Made by a program: the position numbers and the translations under genes | Assembly: GCA_965198895.1 (NCBI GenBank) | Contig: OZ240676.1 | Location: forward strand, 3,224,001 to 3,288,000 | Length of the DNA stretch: 64,000 bases | Source of the DNA: LMUY01 sp965198895 | Lineage (GTDB): Bacteria > Pseudomonadota > Alphaproteobacteria > Acetobacterales > Acetobacteraceae | Reading direction: 5' to 3' | Part shown: piece after piece, positions 7,908 through 16,910 of the stretch | How positions within the stretch are numbered: position 1 is the stretch's first letter | Layout of the letters: each line of letters begins with the position of its first letter | The notes under the pieces: generated by a model | The model's input: the letters and a program-made list of their open reading frames with translations, nothing else | What the model was told of the DNA's origin: nothing | Database searches by the model: none

Positions 7908-8734
7908 CGCAGCGGGAATCCCAGCCCCACCAAAACGTCCCGCAGCTTGTCCCGCCCAGCCAGCGCCGACACCCGGCCCATCCGTCCGATCACCCGCTCC
8001 GTCCAGCTATACTTCGACCGCTCGACCGACTGGCTGAACCCCTTCATCGCCCGGTCGTACGCCGCCCGGCCGTCCGCCTCGGCGCTGGTGTCGTAATGCT
8101 CGTGGTGCAGCACGACGGATTGCGGCAGCCGCGGCTTCACGCCCGAGGGCAGCGCCTCGTTCTCGTAGCCCACGCACAAACCGACCACACCCGCCGCACC
8201 CGGCGGCAAGCCGAGCAGCCGCGCCACCTCGGCCATGTCGTTGCGCAACGCGCCGATATACACCGTCGACAGCCCCATGCTCTCGGCCGCCACGATGGCG
8301 TTCTGCGACGCGATCGCGGCATCCATGGCGGCCACCAGGAAGGTCTCGAGATACGGCAATCCCTCCAGCGCTGCCCCGGCGGACTCGCCAACCCGGGCGA
8401 GGCGCGACAGGTCTGCCACCCACACCAGAAACAGCGGGCATTGCTCGATATGCTTCTGCCCGCCGGCGATCCGGGCCAACGCCGCCTTGGTCGCGGGGTC
8501 GCTGACGACCACCACCGACCAGGTCTGCATGTTGGACGAGGTCGCGGCGGACTGCGCGGCGGCCACAAGCGTCTCCAGCGTGCCCGGCGGCACCGGGTCG
8601 GGCTTGTAGGCGCGCACCGAACGGTGGTGCAGCAACGAGGCGAGCACCGCGTTCCACGGGCCTTCGGGCGGCGGCGAGGCCTCGGCGCCGTAGCGGGCGA
8701 GGAAGGCGGCGGTGCGGGCTGGCATGTCTTGCAT
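7904..8734 (-). CDS. NfsA-type NADPH-dependent nitroreductase / flavin oxidoreductase
   Basis: A 276-residue member of the nitroreductase fold of the larger NfsA/FRP class (about 240-280 residues). The FMN-phosphate-binding HHRSVRAYKPDPVPPGTLE, the SAATSSNMQTWSVVVVSD strand, QNAIVAAESMGLSTVYIGALRN and VGLCVGYEN are all typical. Such enzymes are FMN homodimers that reduce nitroaromatics, quinones, flavins or other electrophiles with NADPH; the physiological substrate is not evident. It is inserted between proB and proA in the housekeeping cluster, 35 bases after proB on the same strand. Confidence 0.9.
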   Translation of the reverse strand: MQDMPARTAAFLARYGAEASPPPEGPWNAVLASLLHHRSVRAYKPDPVPPGTLETLVAAAQSAATSSNMQTWSVVVVSDPATKAALARIAGGQKHIEQCPLFLVWVADLSRLARVGESAGAALEGLPYLETFLVAAMDAAIASQNAIVAAESMGLSTVYIGALRNDMAEVARLLGLPPGAAGVVGLCVGYENEALPSGVKPRLPQSVVLHHEHYDTSAEADGRAAYDRAMKGFSQSVERSKYSWTERVIGRMGRVSALAGRDKLRDVLVGLGFPLR

Positions 8735-8769
8735 CGGGGGTCCCTTGATCGGCCCCTCAACATCTACGC

Positions 8770-9876
8770 TTAGGCCAGCAACACCAAGTCGTCGCGATGG
8801 ATCGCCTCGTCACGTCCGCGCCAGCCGAGCAACGCCTCGATTTCCTCCGACCGGTGGCCGGCGATGCGGCGCATGTCGTCGGCCGAATACGCCGACAGCC
8901 CGCGCGCCAGGATCGCGCCGTCCAGGTCGCGCACCTCCACCGGGTCGCCACGATCGAACGCGCCGTCGATGCCGCGCACGCCGGCCGGCAGCAACGACCG
9001 ACCGGCCGCCAGCGCCCGCGCCGCGCCGCCGTCCACCGTCACCGCGCCCAACGGCTGCAGGCTGCCGGCGATCCAGCGCTTGCGGGCGGAGCGGCCCTCG
9101 GGCGCGGCCAGGAACCAGGTGCAGCGCGCACCCGCGGCCACCTTGGCGATCGGGTTCGCCACGCTGCCCAGCGCGATGCCCATCGTGCACCCGGCCTGCG
9201 TCGCGATGCGCGCCGCCACCAGCTTGGTCCGCATGCCGCCGGAGGAATAGCCGGGCGGCGGCTCACCCCCCATCGCCTCGATCTCGGGCGTGAGCTGGGC
9301 CACGACGGGGATGTGCTGGGCCGCCGGGTCGGTGCGGGGGTCGGCGGTATACAGGCCGTCGATGTCGGACAGCAGCAGTAGCCGGTCGGCGCACACCATC
9401 TCGGCGACACGGGCGGCCAGGCGGTCATTGTCGCCGAAGCGGATCTCGGCGGTCGCGATGCTGTCGTTCTCGTTGATCACGGGGACGCAGCCCATGCCGA
9501 GCAGGGTGGTCAGCGTGGCGCGCGCGTTCAGGTAGCGGCGGCGGTCCTCAGTGTCCTCCAGCGTCAGCAGCAACTGCGCCGCGGTCAGCCCTTGCGACGA
9601 CAGCGCGGCGGCCCAGGCCTGTGCGAGCTGAATCTGCCCCACGGCGGCGGCAGCCTGCTTTTCCTCCAGCCGCAACCGGGGCTGGGTCAGCCCCAGCGTG
9701 CGCCGGGCGAGCGCGATGGCGCCCGACGACACCAGGATCACGGCGGTGCCCCGGGCGCGAGCGGCGGCAACGTCGGCGGCCACGCTCTCCAGCCAGGCGG
9801 TGCGGGGGGCGGCACCGTCCACCACCAGGGCGCTGCCGATCTTGACGACCAGCAGCTTGGCATCGGCCAGGTTCAC
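8770..9876 (-). CDS. proB: Glutamate 5-kinase
   Basis: ProB phosphorylates glutamate with ATP, the first and feedback-regulated step of proline synthesis. The 368-residue protein has the amino-acid-kinase domain (KIGSALVVDG near the N-terminus, VILVSSGAIALARRTLGL, VINENDSIATAEIRFGDND, LLLLSDIDGLYTADPR, GGMRTKLVAARIATQAG) and a C-terminal PUA domain (about residues 275-350, with SLLPAGVRGIDGAFDRGD). The GTG start at 9876 overlaps the obgE stop (GTGA), so the two are translationally coupled. The PUA domain is present as in E. coli. Confidence 0.97.
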   Translation of the reverse strand: MNLADAKLLVVKIGSALVVDGAAPRTAWLESVAADVAAARARGTAVILVSSGAIALARRTLGLTQPRLRLEEKQAAAAVGQIQLAQAWAAALSSQGLTAAQLLLTLEDTEDRRRYLNARATLTTLLGMGCVPVINENDSIATAEIRFGDNDRLAARVAEMVCADRLLLLSDIDGLYTADPRTDPAAQHIPVVAQLTPEIEAMGGEPPPGYSSGGMRTKLVAARIATQAGCTMGIALGSVANPIAKVAAGARCTWFLAAPEGRSARKRWIAGSLQPLGAVTVDGGAARALAAGRSLLPAGVRGIDGAFDRGDPVEVRDLDGAILARGLSAYSADDMRRIAGHRSEEIEALLGWRGRDEAIHRDDLVLLA

Positions 9877-10907
9877 GCGGGCAGGGTCACGCGGGCAACC
9901 TCAGCAGGGGCCCGGGCCGTGTGCACCGTGTCCATCAACCGTCGCAGCAGTTCCGGCAGCCCGGCGCCGCTGACGCCCGACAGCATCGCCACCTCCTGCC
10001 CGGACGCCTTCGCCAATGCTGCGCGACGGGACGAGATCTCCCGCGGGGTCATCGCGTCCGACTTGTTGAGCACCAGCAGTTCCGGCTTGTCGGCCAGCCC
10101 ACCGCCATAGGCCTCCAGCTCGTCGCGCACGGTGCGCCACGCGCGGACCACGTTGCCGGCGGCGCCATCGACCAGATGCAGCAGCACGGCGCAGCGCTCG
10201 ACATGGCCCAGGAAGCGGTCGCCCAGCCCGGCCCCCTCATGCGCGCCCGCAATCAGCCCGGGGATGTCGGCAATGACGAACTCCTCCGAGTGCGACAGGC
10301 GCACCACGCCTAATTGGGGGTGCAAGGTGGTGAACGGGTAGTCGGCGATCTTGGGGCGGGCGGCAGAGACGACGGACAGGAACGTGCTCTTGCCGGCGTT
10401 GGGCAAACCGACCAGCCCGACATCGGCGATCAGCTTCAGCCGCAGCCAGACCCAGCGTTCCTCACCGGGCCAGCCCTTGTCGGCGCGGCGGGGGGCGCGA
10501 TTGGTGCTGGATTTGAAATGCGCGTTGCCATGGCCGCCATCGCCGCCGCGGCACAGCACGATACGCTTGCCGGGCGCATCCAGGTCGGCGAGCAGCAGCT
10601 CGCGATCGGTGTCGTCGACGATCTGGGTGCCGATCGGAACGCGAATGACCACGTCGTCCGAGCCGGCCCCCGTCCTGTCCGACCCGGCGCCGTTGCCGCC
10701 CTTGCGGGCGCGGAAATGCTGGGTGTAGCGGAAGTCGATCAGGGTGTTGAGATTCTCGACCGCCTCGAAGATCACGTCGCCGCCCTTGCCGCCCATGCCG
10801 CCATCGGGGCCGCCGAACTCGATGAACCGCTCCCGCCGGAAGGCGACCACACCATCCCCGCCATCGCCGGAGCGGACGTAGATCTTGGCTTGGTCTAGGA
10901 ACTTCAT
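9873..10907 (-). CDS. obgE: Obg GTPase (ribosome assembly/stress GTPase)
   Basis: A 344-residue CgtA/Obg protein acting in 50S subunit maturation and stress control. The glycine-rich Obg fold occupies about residues 1-158 (MKFLDQAKIYVRSGDGGDG, FGGPDGGMGGKGGDV). The GTPase domain has G1 GLPNAGKSTFLS, switch-region YPFTTLHPQLGVV, G3 DIPGLIAGAHEGAGLG and G4 NKSD. The C-terminal OCT domain found in some bacteria is absent. ATG 10907 was chosen because the family N-terminus starts there; the longer open frame upstream reads through a palindromic repeat. Part of the rplU-rpmA-obgE-proB unit. Confidence 0.97.
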   Translation of the reverse strand: MKFLDQAKIYVRSGDGGDGVVAFRRERFIEFGGPDGGMGGKGGDVIFEAVENLNTLIDFRYTQHFRARKGGNGAGSDRTGAGSDDVVIRVPIGTQIVDDTDRELLLADLDAPGKRIVLCRGGDGGHGNAHFKSSTNRAPRRADKGWPGEERWVWLRLKLIADVGLVGLPNAGKSTFLSVVSAARPKIADYPFTTLHPQLGVVRLSHSEEFVIADIPGLIAGAHEGAGLGDRFLGHVERCAVLLHLVDGAAGNVVRAWRTVRDELEAYGGGLADKPELLVLNKSDAMTPREISSRRAALAKASGQEVAMLSGVSGAGLPELLRRLMDTVHTARAPAEVARVTLPA

Positions 10908-10922
10908 GGCTTCTACCTCAAG

Positions 10923-11031
10923 GCGGGGCTCTGCCCCGATCCCCGTAAGGGGACAGTCGTTCCCTTCACCCCTTATAATAAGGTGTCCAGAGGACGACTG
11001 TCCTCTGGCGGGGTGCGGGGCAGAGCCCCGC
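10923..11031. repeat. 109-bp nested palindrome between rpmA and obgE
   Basis: The outer arms are perfect 16-bp inverses (GCGGGGCTCTGCCCCG at 10923-10938 and its complement at 11016-11031). An inner pair of arms follows (GGACAGTCGT at 10951-10960, complement at 10994-11003). The whole unit could fold into a long hairpin in the intergenic space and transcript of the rpmA-obgE operon. It looks like a dispersed non-coding repeat or small non-autonomous element, not a simple terminator, since there is no T-run. Confidence 0.8.
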
Positions 11032-11090
11032 AAACAGAACGAGGGCCGGCTTGCACCGACCCTCGACGAAGCACGTCAATACGGCGGCGC

Positions 11091-11360
11091 TTACTCGGCA
11101 GCGAGCGCCGGCACTTCGACCGAAACATGCACCCGGCCCTCGGCCCGATGGGTGAACTTCACATGCCCTTCGGTCAGCGCGAACAGCGTGTGGTCCTTGC
11201 CGATGCCCACATTCGGGCCGGCCTTCACCTTGGTGCCGCGCTGGCGGATGATGATGTTGCCGGGGATCACCGACTCGCCGCCGAACTTTTTGACGCCAAG
11301 GCGCCGGCCGGCGGTATCGCGGCCGTTACGGGAAGAGCCGCCTGCTTTCTTATGTGCCAT
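11091..11360 (-). CDS. rpmA: 50S ribosomal protein L27
   Basis: An 89-residue protein with the canonical MAHKKAGGSSRNGRDTAGRR start, LGVKKFGGESVIPGNIIIRQRG and GIGKDHTLFALTEGHVKF. L27 sits at the peptidyl-transferase centre and stabilises tRNA. There is no Firmicutes-type cleavable N-terminal extension. The gene follows rplU after 17 bases, the universal bacterial order, and precedes obgE. Confidence 0.98.
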   Translation of the reverse strand: MAHKKAGGSSRNGRDTAGRRLGVKKFGGESVIPGNIIIRQRGTKVKAGPNVGIGKDHTLFALTEGHVKFTHRAEGRVHVSVEVPALAAE

Positions 11361-11377
11361 CTCTCTGTCTCTCTGTC

Positions 11378-11698
11378 TTAGGCGGCTGCGCTGATCTCGC
11401 CGATCCGGAGCACGGTGACGTGCTGCCGGTGGCCGTTCTTGCGGCGGCTGTTTTGCCGGCGGCGCTTCTTGAAGATGATCACCTTCTCCAGCCGGTCCTG
11501 CGCCACCACGGTTGCCGTCACCGTGGCACCCGGGACCACAGGGGCGCCGATCAGCAGGCCACCCTCGCCGCCGCCGACTGCGAGAACGTCGGTAAAGGTG
11601 ATCACCGAACCATGCTCCGCGTCGAGCTTCTCGACCTTCAGGATCTGCTCGGGGCTCACTCGGTACTGCTTTCCGCCGGTGCGGATGACTGCGAACAT
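11378..11698 (-). CDS. rplU: 50S ribosomal protein L21
   Basis: A 106-residue L21 with the typical MFAVIRTGGKQYRVSPEQIL start and the basic KVIIFKKRRRQNSRRKNGHR segment that binds 23S rRNA. It is the first gene of the rplU-rpmA-obgE-proB cluster. The roughly 115 bases upstream probably carry the promoter of the whole cluster, although no clear box was identified by eye. Confidence 0.98.
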   Translation of the reverse strand: MFAVIRTGGKQYRVSPEQILKVEKLDAEHGSVITFTDVLAVGGGEGGLLIGAPVVPGATVTATVVAQDRLEKVIIFKKRRRQNSRRKNGHRQHVTVLRIGEISAAA

Positions 11699-11815
11699 CG
11701 TTGTATCCTATCGGGACCACCAGCCGCCCAACGGCAGCCGGGCGGCAAGTTCCCCTGCCGCCGGAGCGCGCGTTATAGCCTGCACGGTCCGGGAGTCAAC
11801 GGAGTCTTGGCCAAA

Positions 11816-12238
11816 TCAGAGGCCCGTCTGTGCCTCCAGGCCGGCCGCTTCGATCCCGGCGACGGCGCAGATCTCGTCGTTGTCGGAGTTGTCCCCCGAC
11901 ACACCGCAAGCGCCGATGACGTCACCGCCTTCCAGGATCAGCACGCCGCTGGGCACCGGAACCAGTCGACCGCCGCTGACTGCAGTAAGAGCGGACATGA
12001 AGGTCGGGTTGGCGTTAGTCCGGTTGAACAGCTCGCGTGACCCGAACCCCATCCCGAGGGCGCCCCAGGCTTTGCCGAAGGCGATGTCGAATCGGAGGAT
12101 GCCCGATTTATCTTCACGCTTGAAAACCACGAGGTGGCCGCCGGCATCGAGGACGGCCACCGACAGTGGCATGAAGCCGTTCTTCCGTGCGGTGGCCAGC
12201 GCCGTGTCCGCGATGGTGCATGCGGTGTTCAGAGACAT
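11816..12238 (-). CDS. GlcG/HbpS family heme-binding-like protein
   Basis: A 140-residue protein with the whole GlcG/HbpS (formerly DUF336) pattern: an N-terminal helix SLNTACTIADTALATARKNG, then MPLSVAVLDAGGHLVVFKRED, GSRELFNRTNANPTF, and the glycine-rich end VLILEGGDVIGACGVSGDNSDNDEICA. Members bind heme or act as accessory subunits of dehydrogenases; no specific role can be read here. ATG 12238 was chosen because the domain begins at once. It is a single gene upstream of, and parallel to, rplU. Confidence 0.88.
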   Translation of the reverse strand: MSLNTACTIADTALATARKNGFMPLSVAVLDAGGHLVVFKREDKSGILRFDIAFGKAWGALGMGFGSRELFNRTNANPTFMSALTAVSGGRLVPVPSGVLILEGGDVIGACGVSGDNSDNDEICAVAGIEAAGLEAQTGL

Positions 12239-12706
12239 TGGCACGGGCGCTCTCCGGGATGAGACCTTAAGCGGTGATTGAGATCTGGGGCGACTGCGTG
12301 GACTACGCGCATGCCTCCCGGATCGACAGGCTGAATTCAACCCCGGACCCGAAATCGCGGAAATGTGAAGCCAACGGTCGAGGCGGATTCTCCAGTGGCG
12401 GTACCGAAACAGCCGCCAACCTAGCGGGCTACTTTGCTGCAAATGCGCAAGATTCCAAGCGTCTCGCTGGCTAGCGGCTGTGAGTTGTAATTGAGAGCGG
12501 TGAATTCCGGCCTAATGTCGGAGATATCACGCAAGCTCGCTAATTTTGTTGCCCTGATCCAAAAAAACTTCCGATCCGATCAACGAGACGACGGTTCACT
12601 CATTTAGAGACGAAATTTCACGATTCGCTGCAACGCGTCATGAGCGCTTGACCGGTGTCTGTGCACAAATTAGAGATACGTTAATCAAAGGCTCGGGAGA
12701 TTTAAG
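12239..12706. other. 468-bp intergenic region, no supported gene
   Basis: The region separates the divergent GlcG-like and RTX-like genes. Its right half (about 12480-12700) is noticeably richer in A and T than its surroundings and likely holds the promoter for the gene at 12707. A possible ribosome-binding sequence GGGAGA lies at 12695-12700. A 66-codon frame at 12274-12474 has no recognisable features, and I do not call it a gene. Confidence 0.6.
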
Positions 12707-13771
12707 ATGGCGACAGTGACGGTGACTGGCGGTGAGGGCAAAGACAGCCTGCTCCTCACGTACAATAACGGCGCTCGAAATTCGGCTGAAGCACAGAGTA
12801 TTGCGTCTATCATCAGCGGGCAGTTCTCCTCTTCGCCGGCAACTTACAATATCTCGACCCCTAATTTTGCCGGGTCGAACGGCTATCTGGTCGTAACCGA
12901 CGGGGCGTCGGTGACCGATACCAGAGGCTTCCAGGCAGTCACCTTCGACAACGTCAATTCGCCGGCGACTGTTCTTGGCGGCGCGTCCGGCGGCCAGTCG
13001 GTCCTTGGCGGCGGCGGTGGTAACATCTTCTTCGTCAACAACTTCAACAACACCCTGGTCGATTTTGCCGGCGGCACGAACACGTTCGAGGATCTCGGCA
13101 CCACCGGGAACATCATGTATGGTGGCAGCGGCGCCGACACCTACGACGTCGGCGGGTCGGACACGATCTTCGCCGGCTCGGGCATCTCGCAGATCAACCT
13201 GACCGGCTCGGGCTTCGTCAACGTGACGTCCGAGACAGGGGCGCTCACCGTTACGGGCGGATCGTCGTCCTCGCCGACGAGCACCATCGTCGGTGGCACT
13301 GGCGCCCTCAACCTCGCCATCGTTGGCAGCGGAAATTACAGCGTCACCGGCGGGACGGGCGGTGCGAATACGATCATCGGTGGATCCGGCAACGAGACGC
13401 TGACCGGCGCATCCAACGGCGACTACATCACGGCTGGCACGGGCAACACGTCGCTGGTCGCCGGTGGCGGTGCCGAACTGCTGAAGGTCGGAACCGGTAT
13501 GGATACCGTGACCGCGACCACTGTCCCTGGCTCCAGCCTGATCGACTTCTCGGCAGTGTCCGGGGTGTCGAGCACATACACGATCAACGACTTCACCGTT
13601 AGCAGCAGCAATACGATCTTCGCGGCCAACAGCACGGATGCGAATTACATCCTCAATCACCAGACGATTACTGGCGGCAACATCGTCACCCAGTTGAATG
13701 CCTCGACGACCATTACGCTCACGAACGACACCACGCTGCTGACCAGCAGCAACGTGAAGCCGCTTAGCTAA
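12707..13771 (+). CDS. Gly/Ser/Thr-rich RTX-like repeat protein, probably surface or secreted
   Basis: 354 residues with almost no charged helix-forming segments. It is dominated by short beta-strand/turn repeats such as GGSGADTYDVGGSDTIF, GGSGNETLTGASNGDYI and TAGTGNTSLVAGGGAELL. These resemble hemolysin-type calcium-binding (GGxGxDxUx) repeats, though most units lack the full set of aspartates. There is no N-terminal signal peptide, as expected for type I secretion substrates, which use a C-terminal signal; the last 60 residues are Thr/Asn/Ser-rich and could be that. The gene ends before a strong hairpin and is followed by a large glycosyltransferase, suggesting a glycosylated surface protein. 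Function not proven. Confidence 0.7.
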   Translation: MATVTVTGGEGKDSLLLTYNNGARNSAEAQSIASIISGQFSSSPATYNISTPNFAGSNGYLVVTDGASVTDTRGFQAVTFDNVNSPATVLGGASGGQSVLGGGGGNIFFVNNFNNTLVDFAGGTNTFEDLGTTGNIMYGGSGADTYDVGGSDTIFAGSGISQINLTGSGFVNVTSETGALTVTGGSSSSPTSTIVGGTGALNLAIVGSGNYSVTGGTGGANTIIGGSGNETLTGASNGDYITAGTGNTSLVAGGGAELLKVGTGMDTVTATTVPGSSLIDFSAVSGVSSTYTINDFTVSSSNTIFAANSTDANYILNHQTITGGNIVTQLNASTTITLTNDTTLLTSSNVKPLS

Positions 13772-13822
13772 CGACACCTGCTTCGGCCCTATCCCGGCTG
13801 GTATCCAGCCGATAGATCGCGT

Positions 13823-13852
13823 CCGGCCATTTCTCTAGCGAGAAATGGCCGG
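13823..13852. terminator. Strong hairpin, likely terminator after the RTX-like gene
   Basis: A perfect 13-bp stem (CCGGCCATTTCTC and its complement) closes a four-base loop, 50 bases after the stop of the RTX-like gene and 21 bases before the glycosyltransferase start. No long T-run follows, so it may act as an attenuator or mRNA 3' protection instead of a full terminator. Confidence 0.6.
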
Positions 13853-13873
13853 ATTGCGTTCTAAGTAAGCCGT

Positions 13874-16800
13874 ATGCACGACGATAGCCCCAAGGCTGTA
13901 TACGATGCTCAGCAGTTGCGGAGCATGGCTGCGGCCAGTGCGCTCGATGCCGTGCACCGGACCGAGACCGCTCTCGCGAAGGCCGACCTGAGTGAGGCCG
14001 CCGCATGGGTCCGCCGCGCTCGCCGCCTGGCGCCGAACGATATGACCGTTCAGATCCTGTTCGCCTCGGTTCTGGTGCATACGGCTCCGGACGAGGCCAT
14101 CGCCGAACTTCGCGCCGCGACGAAACGGTTGCCGGGCCACCGGGAGGCCGCGATGGCCATGGTTGCGGCCCTGCTCCGCGCCGGCCGGCCGGACGAAGCC
14201 GCTAGCAGTCTCGGCATCATGCTGGGACGGATGACGGTTCCTCCCACCGACTTGGTCCGGAACCTGGCGGCTCTGGTCTGCGAGGCCGCTGCCAAACCCG
14301 GGTGGATCGCGATGGCCGGCGATGGCGTTTGCCGGGTGACGATCACCCAACCAGCGTTCACCGGCACCGTGAAACTGACGCTGGATGGGCGCCCCGCCGG
14401 CGCCGTCCGGGCCCGGGCCGGACGGGTTTCGACTCGGCCCTTGAACGAAAGCTGGCCGTTGGCGCGGGCGCTTGTCGCCACGGCGGATGGCCGCCCCCTG
14501 ATCGGCAGCGGGCTCGACACGTCACGATTCGCCACCGTCGAGGGATTCGTCAGCGCCTCCCCGGACGGCATCCTCAGTGGCTGGGCAAGGCTGCCGGCTG
14601 ACCCTGCAACGCCACCGTCGCTTTATCTACGCCCCCCGGGAGGCGAGCTCGCCCCCATCCCGTTGACCCCGGCGCCGGACGAATCGGTGGCCGGCGAACC
14701 CGGGGAGCTGCCGCGGTGGCGCTTCGAACTGCCGCCCGATGCCTGCGCCGCACCTGGCCAGGCCGAGATCGTGGATGGACGCGGCCGGCACCTTTGGGGC
14801 AGCCCCATCCTCGCTGGCGCTGAGCGCGCCGCAACCCGGCAGGCGGCCCGCGCCCTCGGTCAGCCGCCGAGCATGCAGGCCGACCCGTTCCGGCCGTTGT
14901 CCGTGAGCCTGTTGCCCGCGCTCGGCAAGGACACCGGCCCGCGGTCACCGGTCGTGCGCAAGACCCCACCCTGCGATGTCATCGTACCTATATACTTGGG
15001 CGCCGCCGAACTCGACGCCTGCCTCCGCTCCCTCGCGGCGAGCTTGCCGCGGCGCAGCCGGCTGATCCTGGTCAATGACGGGTCACCGGACCCGGCTATT
15101 CCGGCACGCCTGGCCGGCTTGGCGGGTCCGCAGACCACAGTCCTGACGCACGCCCAGCCCCGCGGCTTCCCGGCCGCGGTCAACGCAGGCCTGGCCCATC
15201 TCGGCCCGGATCCGGGCCGCGACGTCGTTATCCTCAACGCCGACACCCTCGTCAGCGGCGCCTGGCTCGACCGCTTGTCGTCCGCCGCCCACTCCGACCC
15301 GGCGATCGGCTCGTGCACGCCGCTCACCAACGACGGCACGCTCGTCTCCTACCCAGAACCCGGCGAGCCGCAGGACGCGCCCACCGAACCTGCCCTATCC
15401 GCGCTGAACGACCTGTGCTGGCAGGCAAACGGCCCGGCGATCGTGGACCTCCCCACCGGAGTCGGCTTCTGCATGCTGATGAAGGGCGCCTGCCTGGCCG
15501 AAACGGGGCTGTTCCGCGACGACGTGTTCGCCCAGGGCTACGGCGAGGAGAACGACTGGTGCCTACGGGCGGCCCATCTCGGCTGGCGTCATGTGGCAGT
15601 GCCCGGCGTGTTCTTGGCCCATAGCGGCGGACGCTCGTTCGGTGCGGCCAAGGCGTTGCTGATCGAGCGCAATACCGCCGTGCTGGAACGGCTCCATCCG
15701 GGCTACCAAGCCTATGTCCAGGCCGCGCTCGCCACCGAGCCGCTGCTGGTCGCACGCCGCCGGGTCGACCGGCTCAAACTGTTGCGGTCCCCGGGCCAGC
15801 AAGCGACCGTGCTGATCGTGCACGGCGAGGGCGGCGGGGTGCACCGCCATGTCGCGTTGCGCTGCGCCAGCATCGCGGCCGCGGGCCGGCGGCCGATCGT
15901 GCTCACACCGGGCAAACGGCCCGGCAGCTGTATCGTCTCCCTGGGCATGGGCGAGAACGCCACCAAGCTGCCGAACCTGCGCTTCGACCTGCCCGGCGAG
16001 CAGACCGACCTCGCGGCGCTGCTGGCCGAGGCCGGGTCGACGCTGTTCGAGATCCACCACCTCCTGAACCACGACCCGTGCGTGACGGAGCTTCCGGCGC
16101 GGCTCGGCGTGCCCTATGACGTGTTCGTGCACGATTACGGGCATTGGTGCCCCCGCATCAGTCTCACCGGCCGGGGGCAGCGCTACTGCGGCGAGCCGCT
16201 CTCGCCGGACGAGTGCGAGGAGTGCATCGCCGACCTCGGCTCCCGCTATGGCCCCGAGGTGACGGTCCGCGGCTTGCGGGAGCACTCCGGCCGGCTGCTG
16301 CAGGCGGCGCGCCGGGTCGCGGTCTCGTGCGATGACGTCGCAGGCCGCATCCGGCGCCAGTTCCCGGCCGTATACCCGCAGATCGTCGCGTGGGAAGAAA
16401 CACGCCCCGCCCCGCCACTGTTGCCATTTCGCCGGCCTGGCCCGAGGGAGGTGCATGTCGTGGTTGTCGGTGCGATCGGGGTCGAGAAGGGCTACGACAT
16501 CCTGCTCGCCTGCGCCCGGGACGCGGCCCGGCGTGCATTGCCGTTGCGATTCACCGTCGTCGGACACACGATCGACGACGACCGGCTGATGGCGAGCGGC
16601 CGCATTTTCGTCACCGGCCGATTCGCCGAGAGCGAGGGTCTGGACTTGGTGACCGAGCAGCGCGCAACGCTCGGTTTCGTCCCGTCGGTTTGCCCTGAAA
16701 CCTGGTGTTACGCTCTATCCCAGCTCTGGCAGGCAGGCTTGCCGGTCGTGGCGTTCGCCCTCGGGGCACAGGGGCTGAGGGTCGGCCGCTCCGGCAAAGG

Positions 16801-16909
16801 CGCGCTACTGCCGCCGGGCATTTCCATTGGCAAGCTTAACGACGCTCTAGTCAGCCATGGCTTTCAGACCTTAATACCGGACCGGCAATTCCCCTCGAGA
16901 CAGGCGTAA
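13874..16909 (+). CDS. Bifunctional GT2-GT4 glycosyltransferase with N-terminal helical region
   Basis: 1011 residues in four parts. Residues 1-110 are alanine-rich and TPR-like (ALAKADLSEAAAWVRRARRL). Residues about 120-330 are a strand-rich module of unknown role. Residues about 365-625 are a family-2 glycosyltransferase (CDVIVPIYLGAAELDACL, LILVNDGSPDP, VVILNADTLVSGAWLDRL, and GYGEENDWCLRAAHLGW carrying the ED-W acceptor motif). Residues about 640-1000 are a GT4-like domain (HGEGGGVHRHVALR, VVGAIGVEKGYDILLACA, and a late PETWCYALSQLWQAGLPVVA corresponding to the E-x7-E donor-binding region). It probably builds a surface polysaccharide or decorates the neighbouring RTX-like protein. The next gene starts one base after its stop. 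Confidence 0.85.
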   Translation: MHDDSPKAVYDAQQLRSMAAASALDAVHRTETALAKADLSEAAAWVRRARRLAPNDMTVQILFASVLVHTAPDEAIAELRAATKRLPGHREAAMAMVAALLRAGRPDEAASSLGIMLGRMTVPPTDLVRNLAALVCEAAAKPGWIAMAGDGVCRVTITQPAFTGTVKLTLDGRPAGAVRARAGRVSTRPLNESWPLARALVATADGRPLIGSGLDTSRFATVEGFVSASPDGILSGWARLPADPATPPSLYLRPPGGELAPIPLTPAPDESVAGEPGELPRWRFELPPDACAAPGQAEIVDGRGRHLWGSPILAGAERAATRQAARALGQPPSMQADPFRPLSVSLLPALGKDTGPRSPVVRKTPPCDVIVPIYLGAAELDACLRSLAASLPRRSRLILVNDGSPDPAIPARLAGLAGPQTTVLTHAQPRGFPAAVNAGLAHLGPDPGRDVVILNADTLVSGAWLDRLSSAAHSDPAIGSCTPLTNDGTLVSYPEPGEPQDAPTEPALSALNDLCWQANGPAIVDLPTGVGFCMLMKGACLAETGLFRDDVFAQGYGEENDWCLRAAHLGWRHVAVPGVFLAHSGGRSFGAAKALLIERNTAVLERLHPGYQAYVQAALATEPLLVARRRVDRLKLLRSPGQQATVLIVHGEGGGVHRHVALRCASIAAAGRRPIVLTPGKRPGSCIVSLGMGENATKLPNLRFDLPGEQTDLAALLAEAGSTLFEIHHLLNHDPCVTELPARLGVPYDVFVHDYGHWCPRISLTGRGQRYCGEPLSPDECEECIADLGSRYGPEVTVRGLREHSGRLLQAARRVAVSCDDVAGRIRRQFPAVYPQIVAWEETRPAPPLLPFRRPGPREVHVVVVGAIGVEKGYDILLACARDAARRALPLRFTVVGHTIDDDRLMASGRIFVTGRFAESEGLDLVTEQRATLGFVPSVCPETWCYALSQLWQAGLPVVAFALGAQGLRVGRSGKGALLPPGISIGKLNDALVSHGFQTLIPDRQFPSRQA

Positions 16910-16910
16910 C

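Noticed and set aside
12274..12474. 66-codon plus-strand frame in the intergenic region
   Set aside because: No ribosome-binding site, motif or partner; low-complexity and unsupported.
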